From: [Actinomadura] parvosata subsp. kistnae
GTDB lineage: Bacteria; Actinomycetota; Actinomycetes; Streptosporangiales; Streptosporangiaceae
Reading direction: 5' to 3'
Length of the DNA stretch: 64,000 nucleotides
Assembly: GCF_900323885.1 (NCBI RefSeq)
Contig: NZ_OOHJ01000022.1
Span: 1,736,001-1,800,000 of the forward strand
Each line of letters opens with the position of its first letter. Within the stretch, counting starts at the first letter, position 1. The notes below the pieces were generated by a model, which did not search any database, had not been told where the DNA came from, and saw only the letters and a list, made by a program, of their open reading frames with translations. Below are positions 1-8,740 of the stretch, piece after piece. Position numbers and translations under genes: made by a program.

Positions 1-2563
1 AGATCGGCAGGAACTCCTCCTGCTCCTGGTCGAGCGGCGACACGTCCACCGACGGCGCGGGATCCGGCTGCCGGACGTCGTTCGTCGGGTACGCCGGCGG
101 CGGAGTCTGGAACGCGCCATTACCAGACGGTTGCGAAGGCGCGCTCGGGAACGAAGGGTAGGACCCGGAGTCCTGCGGGAGCGGCCGGCCCCGGTAGGAG
201 CCGCCGTCGGTGTCGGCGGTGAACCCGTTGACGCCTCCGTTGATGCCCGTGGCACCGGGGTCGGAGTTGAACGCCCCGCGCCTGGGCAGGCCGGGCGTGC
301 TGTCGTAGGTCCGCGGCGCGTGCCTGCCGGGGCCGGCGGTGGGGGGACCACTGGCGAAGGAGCCGCTGTCGAAGGGGGACGCGGGCTCCGAGGGCGGTCC
401 GGCGTGCCGCGGGCGGCCGTTCTCGACCGGCGGCGGTCCCTGCCTGGCGGGGCCGCCGTCGAAGGAGTCGAAGCTGCCGAACGAGCGGAACGTCCCGTTC
501 GGGCTGGGCGGCGCGAACGGGCCGGGCTGGCTGGGCACGGTGCCGCCGCCGAACGCGGGCCGCTGCGGCAGCGGCTGCTGCTGCGTCCCGTCGGCGATGA
601 GCGTGGGCGGCAGCAGCACCATGGCGATCAGCCCGGCGCCCTCGCCCTTGCGCAGCTGCACGCGGATGCCGTGGCGCAGCGCCAGGCGGCCGACCACGAA
701 CAGGCCCATGCGGCGGGAGACCGACACGTCGACCACGGGCGGCTCGGCCAGGCGGCGGTTGGCCTCGGCCAGCTCCTCCTCGGTCATGCTGATGCCGGTG
801 TCGCTGACCGACAGCAGCGCGCCGCCGCCCTCGATGAGGCTGCTGGTGACGGTGACCTGGGAGTTGTTCGGGGAGAACTGGATGGCGTTCTCGACCAGCT
901 CGGCGACCAGGTGGACGAGGTCGTTGGCGCAGCTCCCGAGCACGGACGTGGCGCGGTGCACCTTCACCTGGACGCGCTCGTACCCCTCGACCTCCGACAG
1001 GGCGGCGCGGACGACGTCGACGAGCTTGGCCGGCTGGCTGCGCCGGCGGGTGGCCTCGTGGCCGGCCAGGACCAGGAGGTTCTCGGAGTTGCGGCGCATG
1101 CGGGTGGCCAGGTGGTCGAGCTTGAACAGGTCGGCCAGCCGCTTGCCGTCCTCCTCGCCCTTCTCCAGGCCGTCGATCAGCGAGATCTGCCGCTCGACCA
1201 GCGTCTGGGTGCGGCGGGAGAGGTTGACGAACATCGAGCTGATGTTGCTGCGCAGCTCGGCCTCCTCGCCCGCGAGGCGGACGGCCTGCCGGTGCACCTG
1301 GTCGAAGGCGCGGGCCACTTCGCCGATCTCGTCGTTGCCCTCGACCTCGATGGGCGCGACGTCGCGGACGGTCGTGTCGCCGCTGACGCGCAGCTGGCGC
1401 ACCACGTCGGGCAGCCGGAAGCCGGCGACCTCCAGCGCCTCGGTGCGCAGCCGGCGCAGCGGGCCGACCATGGAGCGGGCGATGGCGACGGTGAGGAGCA
1501 GCACGACGATGAGCAGCGCGACGATCAGGATGCCGGCGATGATCGCGTTGCGGGTCTCGGCGGAGCGCAGCTCCTGGCTGCGCAGGCCGACCCGGCCGGC
1601 CAGGTCCTTCTCGATGCCCTGCAGCACCTCGATGGCGGCGGTGTTCTCGTTGAACCAGTCCTCGCGCTCGGCGCGCGCGGAGATGAGGTTGTCGGTGATG
1701 CGGGCGCCCGGCTCGCGGCTGCTGACCAGCGTGATCGCGCGGGCCTTGGTGAGCTGGACGTTGACGTACTCCCGCTTGGACGTCAGCGCCTTGGACAGCT
1801 CCAGGCCGATCTCGACGCCGGCCTCGGCGCCGACGGAGGCGATGTCGGCCTGCTGGCGGGCGTTGGAGGCGATGAAGTCCTCGACGTCCTTGGCGTCCGT
1901 GTTGTTCGGGTTGTACGAGTTCTGGATCAGCTGGACGCGCTGGCGGGACATCTCCTCCTTGGCCGACGCGAGCGCGCTCAGGGCCCGGAACCCACCGATG
2001 ATCTGGGTGTCGTCGGACAGCAGGGCCAGCTCGTCGTGCAGGTTGAGCAGGGTGTCGGTGAGGAAGTTGTACCGGATGGTCTCGGTCTGGCCCTCGTCCC
2101 TGATCTTCTTCAGGCGGCTCAGGTCGTACTTCGCCTGGGCGGCGGCCTTGACCACGCGCGGGCCGTAGGAGTCGTCCATGGTGGCGAGGTCGGCGCTCAC
2201 GGTCTTGACCAGCGTGTCGACGGCGGCCTGGCGCTGCTTGTAGGCGGCGGCGAGCTGCTTGCGCATCGCGCGGTTGGCGCCGATCCAGCCGCCGGTGTCA
2301 CGCTCCAGGCCGAGTGCCTGGACGAGGTCGCGGATGTGACCTGCCTGCTCCGTCGCGGTGGCGGTGCGGTCGTAGACGTCGATGCTCTGCACCGACTCCA
2401 CCACTCGTGTTCCCCCGAGCACGACGGCGGCGATGGTGGGCACCAGGATGAGGGCGGTGAGCCGCCACCTGACGCGCCAGTTCCTCAGCCCCAGACGCGA
2501 CAGCGGCCGCTTGCCGCGGTCCTGTCGCGCGGCTGGGCCACTGCCCGAATTCCCCGTAGTCAC
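1..2563 (-). CDS. nitrate/nitrite-sensing (NIT) HAMP sensor histidine kinase, conservon CvnA-type, 3' end missing
   Basis: 854 codons are visible; the C-terminus runs off the left edge. The order is a short basic cytoplasmic leader, TM helix (about residues 34-56), a helical extracytoplasmic NIT-type sensor (about 60-330), TM helix (about 338-362), HAMP (to about 430), a dimerisation helix region (ISSMFVNLSRRTQTLVERQ) and an HATPase_c domain with N-box (ELVENAIQFSP) and G-box (VSDTGISM). A long Pro/Gly/Ser-rich tail follows. No classical SHELRTPL H-box is seen, as is usual for CvnA-like kinases, which normally sit upstream of Roadblock, DUF742 and GTPase genes; those would lie to the left of position 1. 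The GTG at 2563 has GGGAG just upstream and an in-frame stop shortly before it. The ligand is unknown. Confidence 0.85.
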   Translation of the reverse strand, partial: MTTGNSGSGPAARQDRGKRPLSRLGLRNWRVRWRLTALILVPTIAAVVLGGTRVVESVQSIDVYDRTATATEQAGHIRDLVQALGLERDTGGWIGANRAMRKQLAAAYKQRQAAVDTLVKTVSADLATMDDSYGPRVVKAAAQAKYDLSRLKKIRDEGQTETIRYNFLTDTLLNLHDELALLSDDTQIIGGFRALSALASAKEEMSRQRVQLIQNSYNPNNTDAKDVEDFIASNARQQADIASVGAEAGVEIGLELSKALTSKREYVNVQLTKARAITLVSSREPGARITDNLISARAEREDWFNENTAAIEVLQGIEKDLAGRVGLRSQELRSAETRNAIIAGILIVALLIVVLLLTVAIARSMVGPLRRLRTEALEVAGFRLPDVVRQLRVSGDTTVRDVAPIEVEGNDEIGEVARAFDQVHRQAVRLAGEEAELRSNISSMFVNLSRRTQTLVERQISLIDGLEKGEEDGKRLADLFKLDHLATRMRRNSENLLVLAGHEATRRRSQPAKLVDVVRAALSEVEGYERVQVKVHRATSVLGSCANDLVHLVAELVENAIQFSPNNSQVTVTSSLIEGGGALLSVSDTGISMTEEELAEANRRLAEPPVVDVSVSRRMGLFVVGRLALRHGIRVQLRKGEGAGLIAMVLLPPTLIADGTQQQPLPQRPAFGGGTVPSQPGPFAPPSPNGTFRSFGSFDSFDGGPARQGPPPVENGRPRHAGPPSEPASPFDSGSFASGPPTAGPGRHAPRTYDSTPGLPRRGAFNSDPGATGINGGVNGFTADTDGGSYRGRPLPQDSGSYPSFPSAPSQPSGNGAFQTPPPAYPTNDVRQPDPAPSVDVSPLDQEQEEFLPI

Positions 2564-2695
2564 CGCTCCCGCTACCCCTCAATCGTCCCGTTCGCAACGG
2601 GTCATAAGCCGTCCACAAGGTATCCGCAGCATCTGACTTAACAGGCATATCGGACACAATTGTTACAAACGTGACCGGTAGTTGTGTGCTGTTGG

Positions 2696-4921
2696 TTATC
2701 GCAGTGCGGCAAGGACTTGATCGCGGACTTGTGCCCTTTGCGCGTCGTCGCTGAGGGGGCGACCAGCGCGGTCCACAACGTAGAAGACGTCCACTGCCTC
2801 CGCGCCGAGAGTCTCTACGCGAGCGGCCCTCACGTCAAGACCGCACTCGCCGAACGCCCGCCCGATGCGCCACAGGAGTCCCGGCCTGTCATGGGCCCTG
2901 ACTTCCACCACAGTGGCGGTCGCGGAGGCGTCGTCGACCAGCGTCACCCGAGGTGGAGCCACGGGTACGCGCGGCGGCCTGACCGAGCGCGTCCGGCGGG
3001 CCAGCCGCTGCTCGATGTCAAGACGCCCAGCAAGGACGAGACGGAGGTCGGACTCCAGCGTCGCCGGGTCCGGCGGGGAGCCGTACTCGGGGATGACCGA
3101 GAACTCGATCACCGCCGTGGACCCCGCGGAGGCGGACGAGGCGGAGCGCACGACGAGCCGGTGCGCCGACAGCACGCCGGCCGCGCTCCACAGCAGCCCC
3201 ACCCGGTCGGGGGCGACGACCGTGACCGCGCCGCCGTTGACGCGCACGGCGCCGCCGCCGTGCCGGGCCAGCGCGGCCTGCTCGGCCGAGAGCGTCGGCG
3301 GCTTCGGCGGCGGCGAGCCCGCCAGCACCGACCTGACCCGGCGGACGAGGTCGGCCACCAGGCCGGCCTTCCAGGAGTTCCAGGCCGCGGGGCCGGTCGC
3401 GTTGCCGTCGGCGACCGCCAGCGCGGCCAGCAGGTCGAGCACCTCGCGGGAGCCGACGGTCGCGGCGACCTTCTCGATCGTGACCGGGTCGTCGAGATCT
3501 CTGCGCGTGGCCGTCTCGGGCAGCAGCAGGTGGTGGCGGACGACGGTGGCCAGCGTCTCGACGTCGTGCGGCGGCAGGCCGATCCGGGTCGCGATGTCGC
3601 GCACGACGACCTCGCCCGTCGCCGAATGGTCGCCCGGCCAGCCCTTGCCGACGTCGTGCAGCAGCGCTCCGATGAGCAGCAGGTCGGGGCGGGAGACCTC
3701 GCGCGTGTGGCTGGCGGCGTTCGCGGCGGCCTCGATCAGGTGGCGGTCGACCGTGAAGCGGTGGATCGGGTTGCGCTGCGGGCGGTGCCGTACGCGCTCC
3801 CAGTCAGGAAGCAGCTTGACAAGGATGCCCGCCTGGTCCAGCTCCTCCCACACGGGCACGGCGGCGCGGCCCGCGCCGAGGATCGACACCAGCGCGTCAC
3901 GGGCCTCCTCCGGCCACGGCACCGGCATCGGAGCCGACTGAGCTGCGAGGACGGACACCGTCGCGGGCGCGAGCGGCAGCCCCGAGTCGGCCGCCGCGGC
4001 GGCGGCGCGCAGCACCAGCACCGGGTCCTTGCGCGGGTCGACGCCGCGGGCGAGCACCACCTCGCCGCCGTGCTCGACCACGCCGTCGGCCAGCGGGCGG
4101 CGCCCGCGCGGGGCCGGCCCTGACACCAGCCTGTCAACGGTGCGCCAGGTCGCGTCGAAGGCGTGGGAGATCGTGCGGCCGGCCTCGGCGAGCCGGCGCA
4201 TCAGCGCCTCGGCGTCGAGCAGGCCGAGCAGCCCGGCCACCGCGTCCTGCTCCTGCAGCACCAGCCGGTCGGTGCCGCGGGCGGTGACGACGTGCAGCGC
4301 GTGCCGCACGTCGAGGATGAACTCGTACGCCTCCCGCGCCCGCGGGCCGGGCGCCGAGGCGACCCAGGCGGCGGCCACGGCCTGCATCGCCTGGACGTCG
4401 CGCAGCCCGCCGCGCCCGTCCTTCAGATCGGGCTCCAGGAGGAAGGCCAGCTCGCCGCTGACCTGGGCCCGCTTGTCGGCTGCCTCGCGCAGCTCGCCGA
4501 GCCTGCGCCGGGAGTCGGCGCGCCATTCGGCCAGCACCGCCTCCCTGGCCTTCCTGGTCAGGTCGGGGTCGCCGGCCACGTGCCTGGCCTGGATGAGGCC
4601 GAGCACGGCCTTGAGGTCTTGTCTTGCGACCGAGACGGCCTCTTCGACCGTGCGTACGGAGTGGTCGAGGTTGACCGCCGAGTCCCAGATCGGATACCAG
4701 ATCCGGTCGGCGATCCGCGCCACGTCGGCCCGGCCGTTGTGCAGCAGCACCAGGTCGAGGTCGCTGCCGGGCGCCAGCTCTCCCCTGCCGAGGCTCCCGA
4801 CGGCCACCAGTGAGACGTGGTCGCCGTCGCTCGCCGTGCGGAAGAGATCCTTGAGCCAGCGATCGGTGTCCGCGGTCCGCTCCTTGCGGGCCGCGGCGTA
4901 CGAACGGGCCTCTCCCCTCAC
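2696..4921 (-). CDS. glnD: [protein-PII] nucleotidyl(uridylyl/adenylyl)transferase GlnD
   Basis: Bifunctional PII-modifying enzyme that transfers a nucleotide to the PII T-loop tyrosine and removes it. Visible parts are the nucleotidyltransferase motif (GSLGRGELAPGSDLDLVLL), the GlnD linker, an HD domain (LLIGALLHDVGKGW) for removal, and two C-terminal ACT domains (VVAPDRVGLL and VRAHDRPGLL) that sense glutamine. It has 741 residues from the GTG at 4921, which has GGGGG seven bases upstream. An in-frame GTG at 4975 would add 18 residues but has no ribosome site. It is last in amtB-glnK-glnD, about 100 bp after glnK. In Streptomyces this protein adenylylates GlnK, and the same may hold here. 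Confidence 0.95.
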   Translation of the reverse strand: MRGEARSYAAARKERTADTDRWLKDLFRTASDGDHVSLVAVGSLGRGELAPGSDLDLVLLHNGRADVARIADRIWYPIWDSAVNLDHSVRTVEEAVSVARQDLKAVLGLIQARHVAGDPDLTRKAREAVLAEWRADSRRRLGELREAADKRAQVSGELAFLLEPDLKDGRGGLRDVQAMQAVAAAWVASAPGPRAREAYEFILDVRHALHVVTARGTDRLVLQEQDAVAGLLGLLDAEALMRRLAEAGRTISHAFDATWRTVDRLVSGPAPRGRRPLADGVVEHGGEVVLARGVDPRKDPVLVLRAAAAAADSGLPLAPATVSVLAAQSAPMPVPWPEEARDALVSILGAGRAAVPVWEELDQAGILVKLLPDWERVRHRPQRNPIHRFTVDRHLIEAAANAASHTREVSRPDLLLIGALLHDVGKGWPGDHSATGEVVVRDIATRIGLPPHDVETLATVVRHHLLLPETATRRDLDDPVTIEKVAATVGSREVLDLLAALAVADGNATGPAAWNSWKAGLVADLVRRVRSVLAGSPPPKPPTLSAEQAALARHGGGAVRVNGGAVTVVAPDRVGLLWSAAGVLSAHRLVVRSASSASAGSTAVIEFSVIPEYGSPPDPATLESDLRLVLAGRLDIEQRLARRTRSVRPPRVPVAPPRVTLVDDASATATVVEVRAHDRPGLLWRIGRAFGECGLDVRAARVETLGAEAVDVFYVVDRAGRPLSDDAQRAQVRDQVLAALR

Positions 4922-5021
4922 TGTCGTGCCCCCTTGCCGAGCTCCGCCAGGACGCCGTTGTCCTGGCTTCGCCACGGATCCATGAAGAACCTGTTCACCC
5001 GGACACCTTTGGCCGGCCTCA

Positions 5022-5360
5022 TCACAGGGCTTCCGGACCCCTCTCTCCGGTGCGCACCCGGATGACCGTGTCGACAGGAACGGACCAGACCTTGCCGTCG
5101 CCGATCTTGCCGGTGTGCGCCGCCTTGACGATGACGTCGATCACGTCCTCGGCGTCATCCTCGTCGGCGAGAACTTCCAGCCGCACCTTCGGCACCAGGT
5201 CCACCTGGTACTCGGCGCCGCGGTAGACCTCGGTGTGGCCGCGCTGGCGGCCGTAGCCGCTCGCCTCGCTGACCGTCATGCCCTTGATGCCGAACTGTTC
5301 GAGTGCGGCCTTCACGTCATCGAGCTTGAAGGGCTTGATGATCGCCGTGATGAGCCTCAT
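5022..5360 (-). CDS. glnK: PII nitrogen regulatory protein GlnK/GlnB
   Basis: 112-residue PII signal protein. It starts MRLITAIIKPFKLDDVK, carries the T-loop with the modifiable tyrosine at position 51 (RGAEYQVDLVPK), and has the C-terminal signature GKIGDGKVWSVPVDTVIRVRTGERG. It binds ATP/ADP and 2-oxoglutarate and docks onto AmtB to block ammonium uptake when nitrogen is plentiful. The ATG at 5360 overlaps the amtB stop by four bases (ATGA), so the two are translationally coupled. glnD, its modifying enzyme, follows in the same operon. Confidence 0.97.
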   Translation of the reverse strand: MRLITAIIKPFKLDDVKAALEQFGIKGMTVSEASGYGRQRGHTEVYRGAEYQVDLVPKVRLEVLADEDDAEDVIDVIVKAAHTGKIGDGKVWSVPVDTVIRVRTGERGPEAL

Positions 5361-6709
5361 GCGTCCACCTTCTTAGGAGCCGGGGCGGCGGGGCCGTTGG
5401 AGGAGCTCACGCCCGAGGCGTAAACGGTGCCGAGGTCGTAGCCGGTCTCGGCGTGGGTGGCGATGTCGACGCCGGTGACCTCGGCCTCCTCGCTGATGCG
5501 GAAGCCCATGGTCTTGTCGATGATCTTACCGATCACCCACGACATCACGAAGGAGTAGCCGCCGACCGCGACCGGGCCGAGCACCTGGAGGCCGAGCTGG
5601 CTGATCTGCCCGCCCTCGATCAGGATGCCCTTGTTCTGGCCGGGCAGGAACGGGTAGGCCGCGACGAAGCCCAGCGCGACGGCGCCGATGACACCGCCGA
5701 CCAGGTGCACGCCGACCACGTCGAGGGAGTCGTCGAAGCCCAGCTTGTACTTCAGGCCCACGGCGTAGGCGCAGCCCACGCCGGCGAGCAGGCCGATGAC
5801 GACGGCCGCCCACGGGTCCACGAAACCACAGGCGGGCGTGATGGCGACCAGGCCGGCCACCGCGCCGGAGGCGACGCCGAGCGTGGTCGCGTGACCGTCG
5901 CGCAGCTTCTCCACCACGAGCCAGGCGCCGGCGGCGACGGCCGTGGCGACCTGGGTGTTCATGAACGCCAGACCGGCGGTCTGGTCGGGGGCCAGCTCGG
6001 AGCCGGCGTTGAAGCCGAACCAGCCGAACCACAGCAGGCCGGTGCCGAGCAGCACCAGGGTCAGGTTGTGCGGCCGCATGGGCTCCTTGCGCCAGCCCTG
6101 GCGCTTGCCGAGGACGAGGGCGAGCGCGAGCGCCGCGGCACCGGCGTTGATGTGCACGACCGTGCCGCCGGCGAAGTCCTCGATGCCGAGCTGCGTCAGC
6201 CAGCCGCCGCCCCAGACCCAGTGGGCCACGGGGAAGTAGACGACCGTGGCCCACACCAGGGAGAACAGCACCCAGGCGCCGAACTTGGCCCGGTCGGCGA
6301 TGGCGCCGCTGATCAGCGCGACGGTGATGACGGCGAACGTGAGCTGGAAGGCGGAGAACACCATCAGCGGGAAGTTGTCGGCGGCGGCGGCCTCGGCCGT
6401 CACGTTGCCACCCTCGACGATCAAGCCCTCATAGACAGCGTTGAAGACCCCGCTCAGACCGACGTAGTCGAGCCCTCCGATGATCTGGTTGATACCGCCG
6501 CCTTCGCCGGCGGTGTCGAACGCTAGGGAGTAGCCGTAGAGGACCCAGGCGATCGTCACGACGATGATGGCGACGAACGACATCATCATCATGTTGAGAA
6601 CGCTCTTGGCCCGGGTCATACCCCCGTAGAAGAACGCGAGGCCCGGAGTCATCAGCAGCACCAGGGCGGTGCAGACCAGCATCCAGGCGGTAGTGCCGCT
6701 GTCGATCAT
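5357..6709 (-). CDS. amtB: ammonium transporter AmtB
   Basis: 450-residue polytopic protein of the Amt/Mep/Rh family with about eleven membrane helices. Family signatures are visible: FFYGGMTRAKSVLNMMMM near the N-terminus, AHWVWGGGW, VHINAGAAALALALVLG, and VGVHLVGGVIGAVALG with the pore histidines. The C-terminal tail carries the conserved FRISEEAEVTGVDIATHAETGYDLG region that contacts GlnK. The ATG at 6709 has a strong GGAGGG eight bases upstream. First gene of amtB-glnK-glnD; the leader contains a GlnR-type box at 6764-6801, so nitrogen-limited induction is expected. Confidence 0.97.
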   Translation of the reverse strand: MIDSGTTAWMLVCTALVLLMTPGLAFFYGGMTRAKSVLNMMMMSFVAIIVVTIAWVLYGYSLAFDTAGEGGGINQIIGGLDYVGLSGVFNAVYEGLIVEGGNVTAEAAAADNFPLMVFSAFQLTFAVITVALISGAIADRAKFGAWVLFSLVWATVVYFPVAHWVWGGGWLTQLGIEDFAGGTVVHINAGAAALALALVLGKRQGWRKEPMRPHNLTLVLLGTGLLWFGWFGFNAGSELAPDQTAGLAFMNTQVATAVAAGAWLVVEKLRDGHATTLGVASGAVAGLVAITPACGFVDPWAAVVIGLLAGVGCAYAVGLKYKLGFDDSLDVVGVHLVGGVIGAVALGFVAAYPFLPGQNKGILIEGGQISQLGLQVLGPVAVGGYSFVMSWVIGKIIDKTMGFRISEEAEVTGVDIATHAETGYDLGTVYASGVSSSNGPAAPAPKKVDA

Positions 6710-6763
6710 CGAAGCGACCCTCCTTCTTACATGTGACGTGTGGCCACAGCGTGTTCGCCTGGG

Positions 6764-6801
6764 GTTTCGTGGCTCGACCAGGCGTGTTTCACATTCGTGA
6801 A
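6764..6801 (-). promoter_or_regulatory. GlnR box upstream of amtB
   Basis: On the minus strand the site reads TTCAC, six bases, GAAAC, six bases, GGTCG, six bases, GAAAC. This is the a1-n6-b1-n6-a2-n6-b2 arrangement of actinobacterial GlnR boxes. Both b-sites are perfect GAAAC spaced by 22 bp; a1 matches 4 of 5 and a2 is weak. It lies about 55-95 bp upstream of the amtB start. A further GAAAC-n6-GAAAC pair lies at 6817-6832. GlnR control of amtB is established in Streptomyces; here it is inferred from the motif. Confidence 0.75.
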
Positions 6802-6882
6802 TCTCGCCGCGCGGGTGTTTCGCGTTCGTTTCGGGCTTCTCACAGGGCCGTTTTTGTCGTCGCTAAATCGGACATGCGATAC

Positions 6883-6901
6883 TTAGGCTTGCCTTACCTA
6901 A
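6883..6901 (+). promoter_or_regulatory. iron box (DmdR/IdeR/DtxR operator)
   Basis: The 19-mer TTAGGCTTGCCTTACCTAA matches the DtxR-family consensus palindrome at 15 of 19 positions, including the complete outer TTAGG and CCTAA arms. It ends 18 bp before the start codon of the siderophore-binding lipoprotein at 6920. Repression by the iron-loaded regulator is therefore expected. Confidence 0.88.
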
Positions 6902-6919
6902 GCGATCAAGGACTACTTC

Positions 6920-7846
6920 ATGCGCCTCCGCCTGGCCATCGCCGCCATGCTCCCCCTGTTGACGCTGACCGCGTGCGGGACCTCGACCACCACCCAGGAC
7001 GCCGGCCCCACCAGGACCGTCAAGCACGCCATGGGCGAGACCAAGGTGCCCATGACCCCGAAGCGCGTCGTCGTGCTCGACACCGACAAGCTCGACACGA
7101 TGGTCTCCCTCGGCCTCACCCCCGTCGGCGCGGCCCAGGCCCAGGAGAACCAGACCTGGCCGGAGTACCTCGGCCCCTCCCTGGCGGGCACCAAGCCGGT
7201 CGGCACGCTCCAGCAGCTCAACATCGAGGCCATCATGGCGCTCAAGCCCGACCTCATCCTCGGCTCCAAGTTCCGGCAGGCCGCCTTCTACGACAAGCTC
7301 TCGAAGATCGCCCCCACCGTGTTCACCGAGAAGGTCGGCATCACCTGGAAGGAGAACTTCCTGCTCGACGCCGAGGCGCTGGGCAAGAAGGACCAGGCGC
7401 AGCAGCTCCTGTCCGCCTACGAGATGCGCGCCAAGCAGGTCGGCGCCAAGTTCTCCAAGCTGCAGGTCGGCATCGTGCGTTTCATGCCGACCGAGATCCG
7501 CCTGTACGGGCCGGAGTCGTTCAGCGGCATCGTCCTGGGCGACGCGGGCATCCCGCGGCCGCAGGCGCAGCAGCTCGCCGACCAGGAGGACAAGCGCTTC
7601 GGCAAGATCAGCCAGGAGAACATCGCCAAGGGCGACGCCGACGCGATCTTCTACACCGCGTACGGCGAGGCGGCGGCCAAGTCGCAGGCCGAGGTCACGG
7701 CCGGGCCGCTGTGGAAGAACCTCAAGGCGGTCAAGGCGGAGCACGCCTTCAACGTGGACGACGAGATCTGGATGACCGGAATCGGCGTCACGGCGGCCGG
7801 CAAGATCCTCGACGACCTCGACAAGTACCTGACGCCGCTCGTCTGA
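6920..7846 (+). CDS. iron-siderophore ABC transporter substrate-binding lipoprotein (FecB/FepB type)
   Basis: 308 residues. A lipoprotein signal ends in LTAC, with Cys19 as the lipidation site. The mature part is a Periplasmic_binding_2 (TroA-like) fold: RVVVLDTDKLDTMVSLGLTP, a middle EAIMALKPDLILG, then the C-lobe PLWKNLKAVKAEHAFNVDD. It would capture a ferric siderophore and hand it to a FecCD-type permease. No permease or ATPase gene is next to it, so it must use one encoded elsewhere. AAGGA lies seven bases before the ATG. The iron box at 6883-6901 supports iron-regulated expression. Confidence 0.9.
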   Translation: MRLRLAIAAMLPLLTLTACGTSTTTQDAGPTRTVKHAMGETKVPMTPKRVVVLDTDKLDTMVSLGLTPVGAAQAQENQTWPEYLGPSLAGTKPVGTLQQLNIEAIMALKPDLILGSKFRQAAFYDKLSKIAPTVFTEKVGITWKENFLLDAEALGKKDQAQQLLSAYEMRAKQVGAKFSKLQVGIVRFMPTEIRLYGPESFSGIVLGDAGIPRPQAQQLADQEDKRFGKISQENIAKGDADAIFYTAYGEAAAKSQAEVTAGPLWKNLKAVKAEHAFNVDDEIWMTGIGVTAAGKILDDLDKYLTPLV

Positions 7847-7888
7847 GCCGCCCTCATGGGCGCCGCTCGTGCGCGCCGCACCGGGGGG

Positions 7889-7967
7889 CCATCACGGGGG
7901 GCCGTCACGGGGGCCCATCACGGTGCGACGTCACGGTGCGGCGTCCCGGTGCGGCGTCCCGGTGCGG
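7889..7967. repeat. 13-bp tandem repeat, about six copies, abutting the MOSC stop codon
   Basis: Six imperfect copies of a 13-bp unit (consensus CGTCACGGTGCGG / CGTCCCGGTGCGG). The last four copies, 7916-7967, keep exact 13-bp phase. The array ends one base before the reverse-strand stop codon of the MOSC gene and lies between two convergent genes. Confidence 0.85.
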
Positions 7968-7968
7968 C

Positions 7969-8730
7969 TCAGGCGAGCCGTACCTCGTCGCCCTTTCTGA
8001 TGACACCGGGCCGCAGGACCCGCGCGTACACCCCCGCGCACGCCTGCGGCCCCACGTCGAACACCGGCACCCGGTTGTGCCTGGCCACGGTGCGCAGCGC
8101 GTCGGTGTCGCGCTCCAGCTCCCCGTGCGCCAGCGTCGGCACCGCGCAGCGCGGGCTGGCCACGATGACGTGCAGCACGACGTCCGCGCCGACGTGCAGC
8201 TCCCGCCCGGCCCAGTCGTTCTCCACGAACCCGTCGGGCTCGGTGGCGATCACCAGGTTCGGCCGGTAGCGCAGGGCCTCGACGTGCCCGCGCGGGCCGA
8301 GCGCGCCGATCCGCTCTACGGTGGAGGTGGTGATCAGGTGGAGCGGCGCGAAGTCGAAGAACGTGCCCTCGGGCGAGCCCGCCCCGATCGTGGTGATGGT
8401 GTGCGGCACCTCGGCCTCGATGCCCTCGGCCAGCACCCGCTCCGGCACCGACCGTTCCAGCTCGGCGCCCTCCGGCGGCACGTCGATCACCCGGACCTCG
8501 CGTCCGAGCAGCTCGGACAGCGTGGCGTCGTCCGGCACCCGCGCGCCCTCGACGGTCAGCAGCGCGCGCCAGAGCCGGGGGTTCTTGGCGCTGGCGATCT
8601 TCCCGGTGGCGACGTCGAGCACGGCGCGCGCCCGGTCCCCGGCGAGCCCCCGCTCGGTCACCGGGCTCTCGTCGACCTCTTCCCCCAGCATGGATTTGAC
8701 CGGATATCGGCGCAGTGTCTCGACCCGCAT
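7969..8730 (-). CDS. MOSC domain protein
   Basis: 253 residues. The N-terminal beta-barrel (MRVETLRRYPVKSMLGEEVDES) and the MOSC core (GIGAGSPEGTFFDFAPLHLITT-like region, then ASPRCAVPT with the conserved cysteine) are visible. MOSC proteins bind a sulfur- or molybdenum-cofactor-related ligand; some (mARC/YiiM-like) reduce N-hydroxylated compounds. The substrate cannot be told from sequence. It is transcribed in the same direction as the neighbouring alpha/beta-hydrolase, 10 bp after that gene, and may share its transcript. Confidence 0.88.
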   Translation of the reverse strand: MRVETLRRYPVKSMLGEEVDESPVTERGLAGDRARAVLDVATGKIASAKNPRLWRALLTVEGARVPDDATLSELLGREVRVIDVPPEGAELERSVPERVLAEGIEAEVPHTITTIGAGSPEGTFFDFAPLHLITTSTVERIGALGPRGHVEALRYRPNLVIATEPDGFVENDWAGRELHVGADVVLHVIVASPRCAVPTLAHGELERDTDALRTVARHNRVPVFDVGPQACAGVYARVLRPGVIRKGDEVRLA

Positions 8731-8740
8731 GCCGACGATC

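Noticed and set aside
131..2641. Long plus-strand open frame (836 codons).
   Set aside because: It is antisense to the NIT-domain kinase, which has recognisable domains in order. High GC makes long antisense frames common.
4922..4975. Longer GlnD N-terminus from GTG 4975.
   Set aside because: No ribosome site there, while GTG 4921 has a good GGGGG seven bases upstream.
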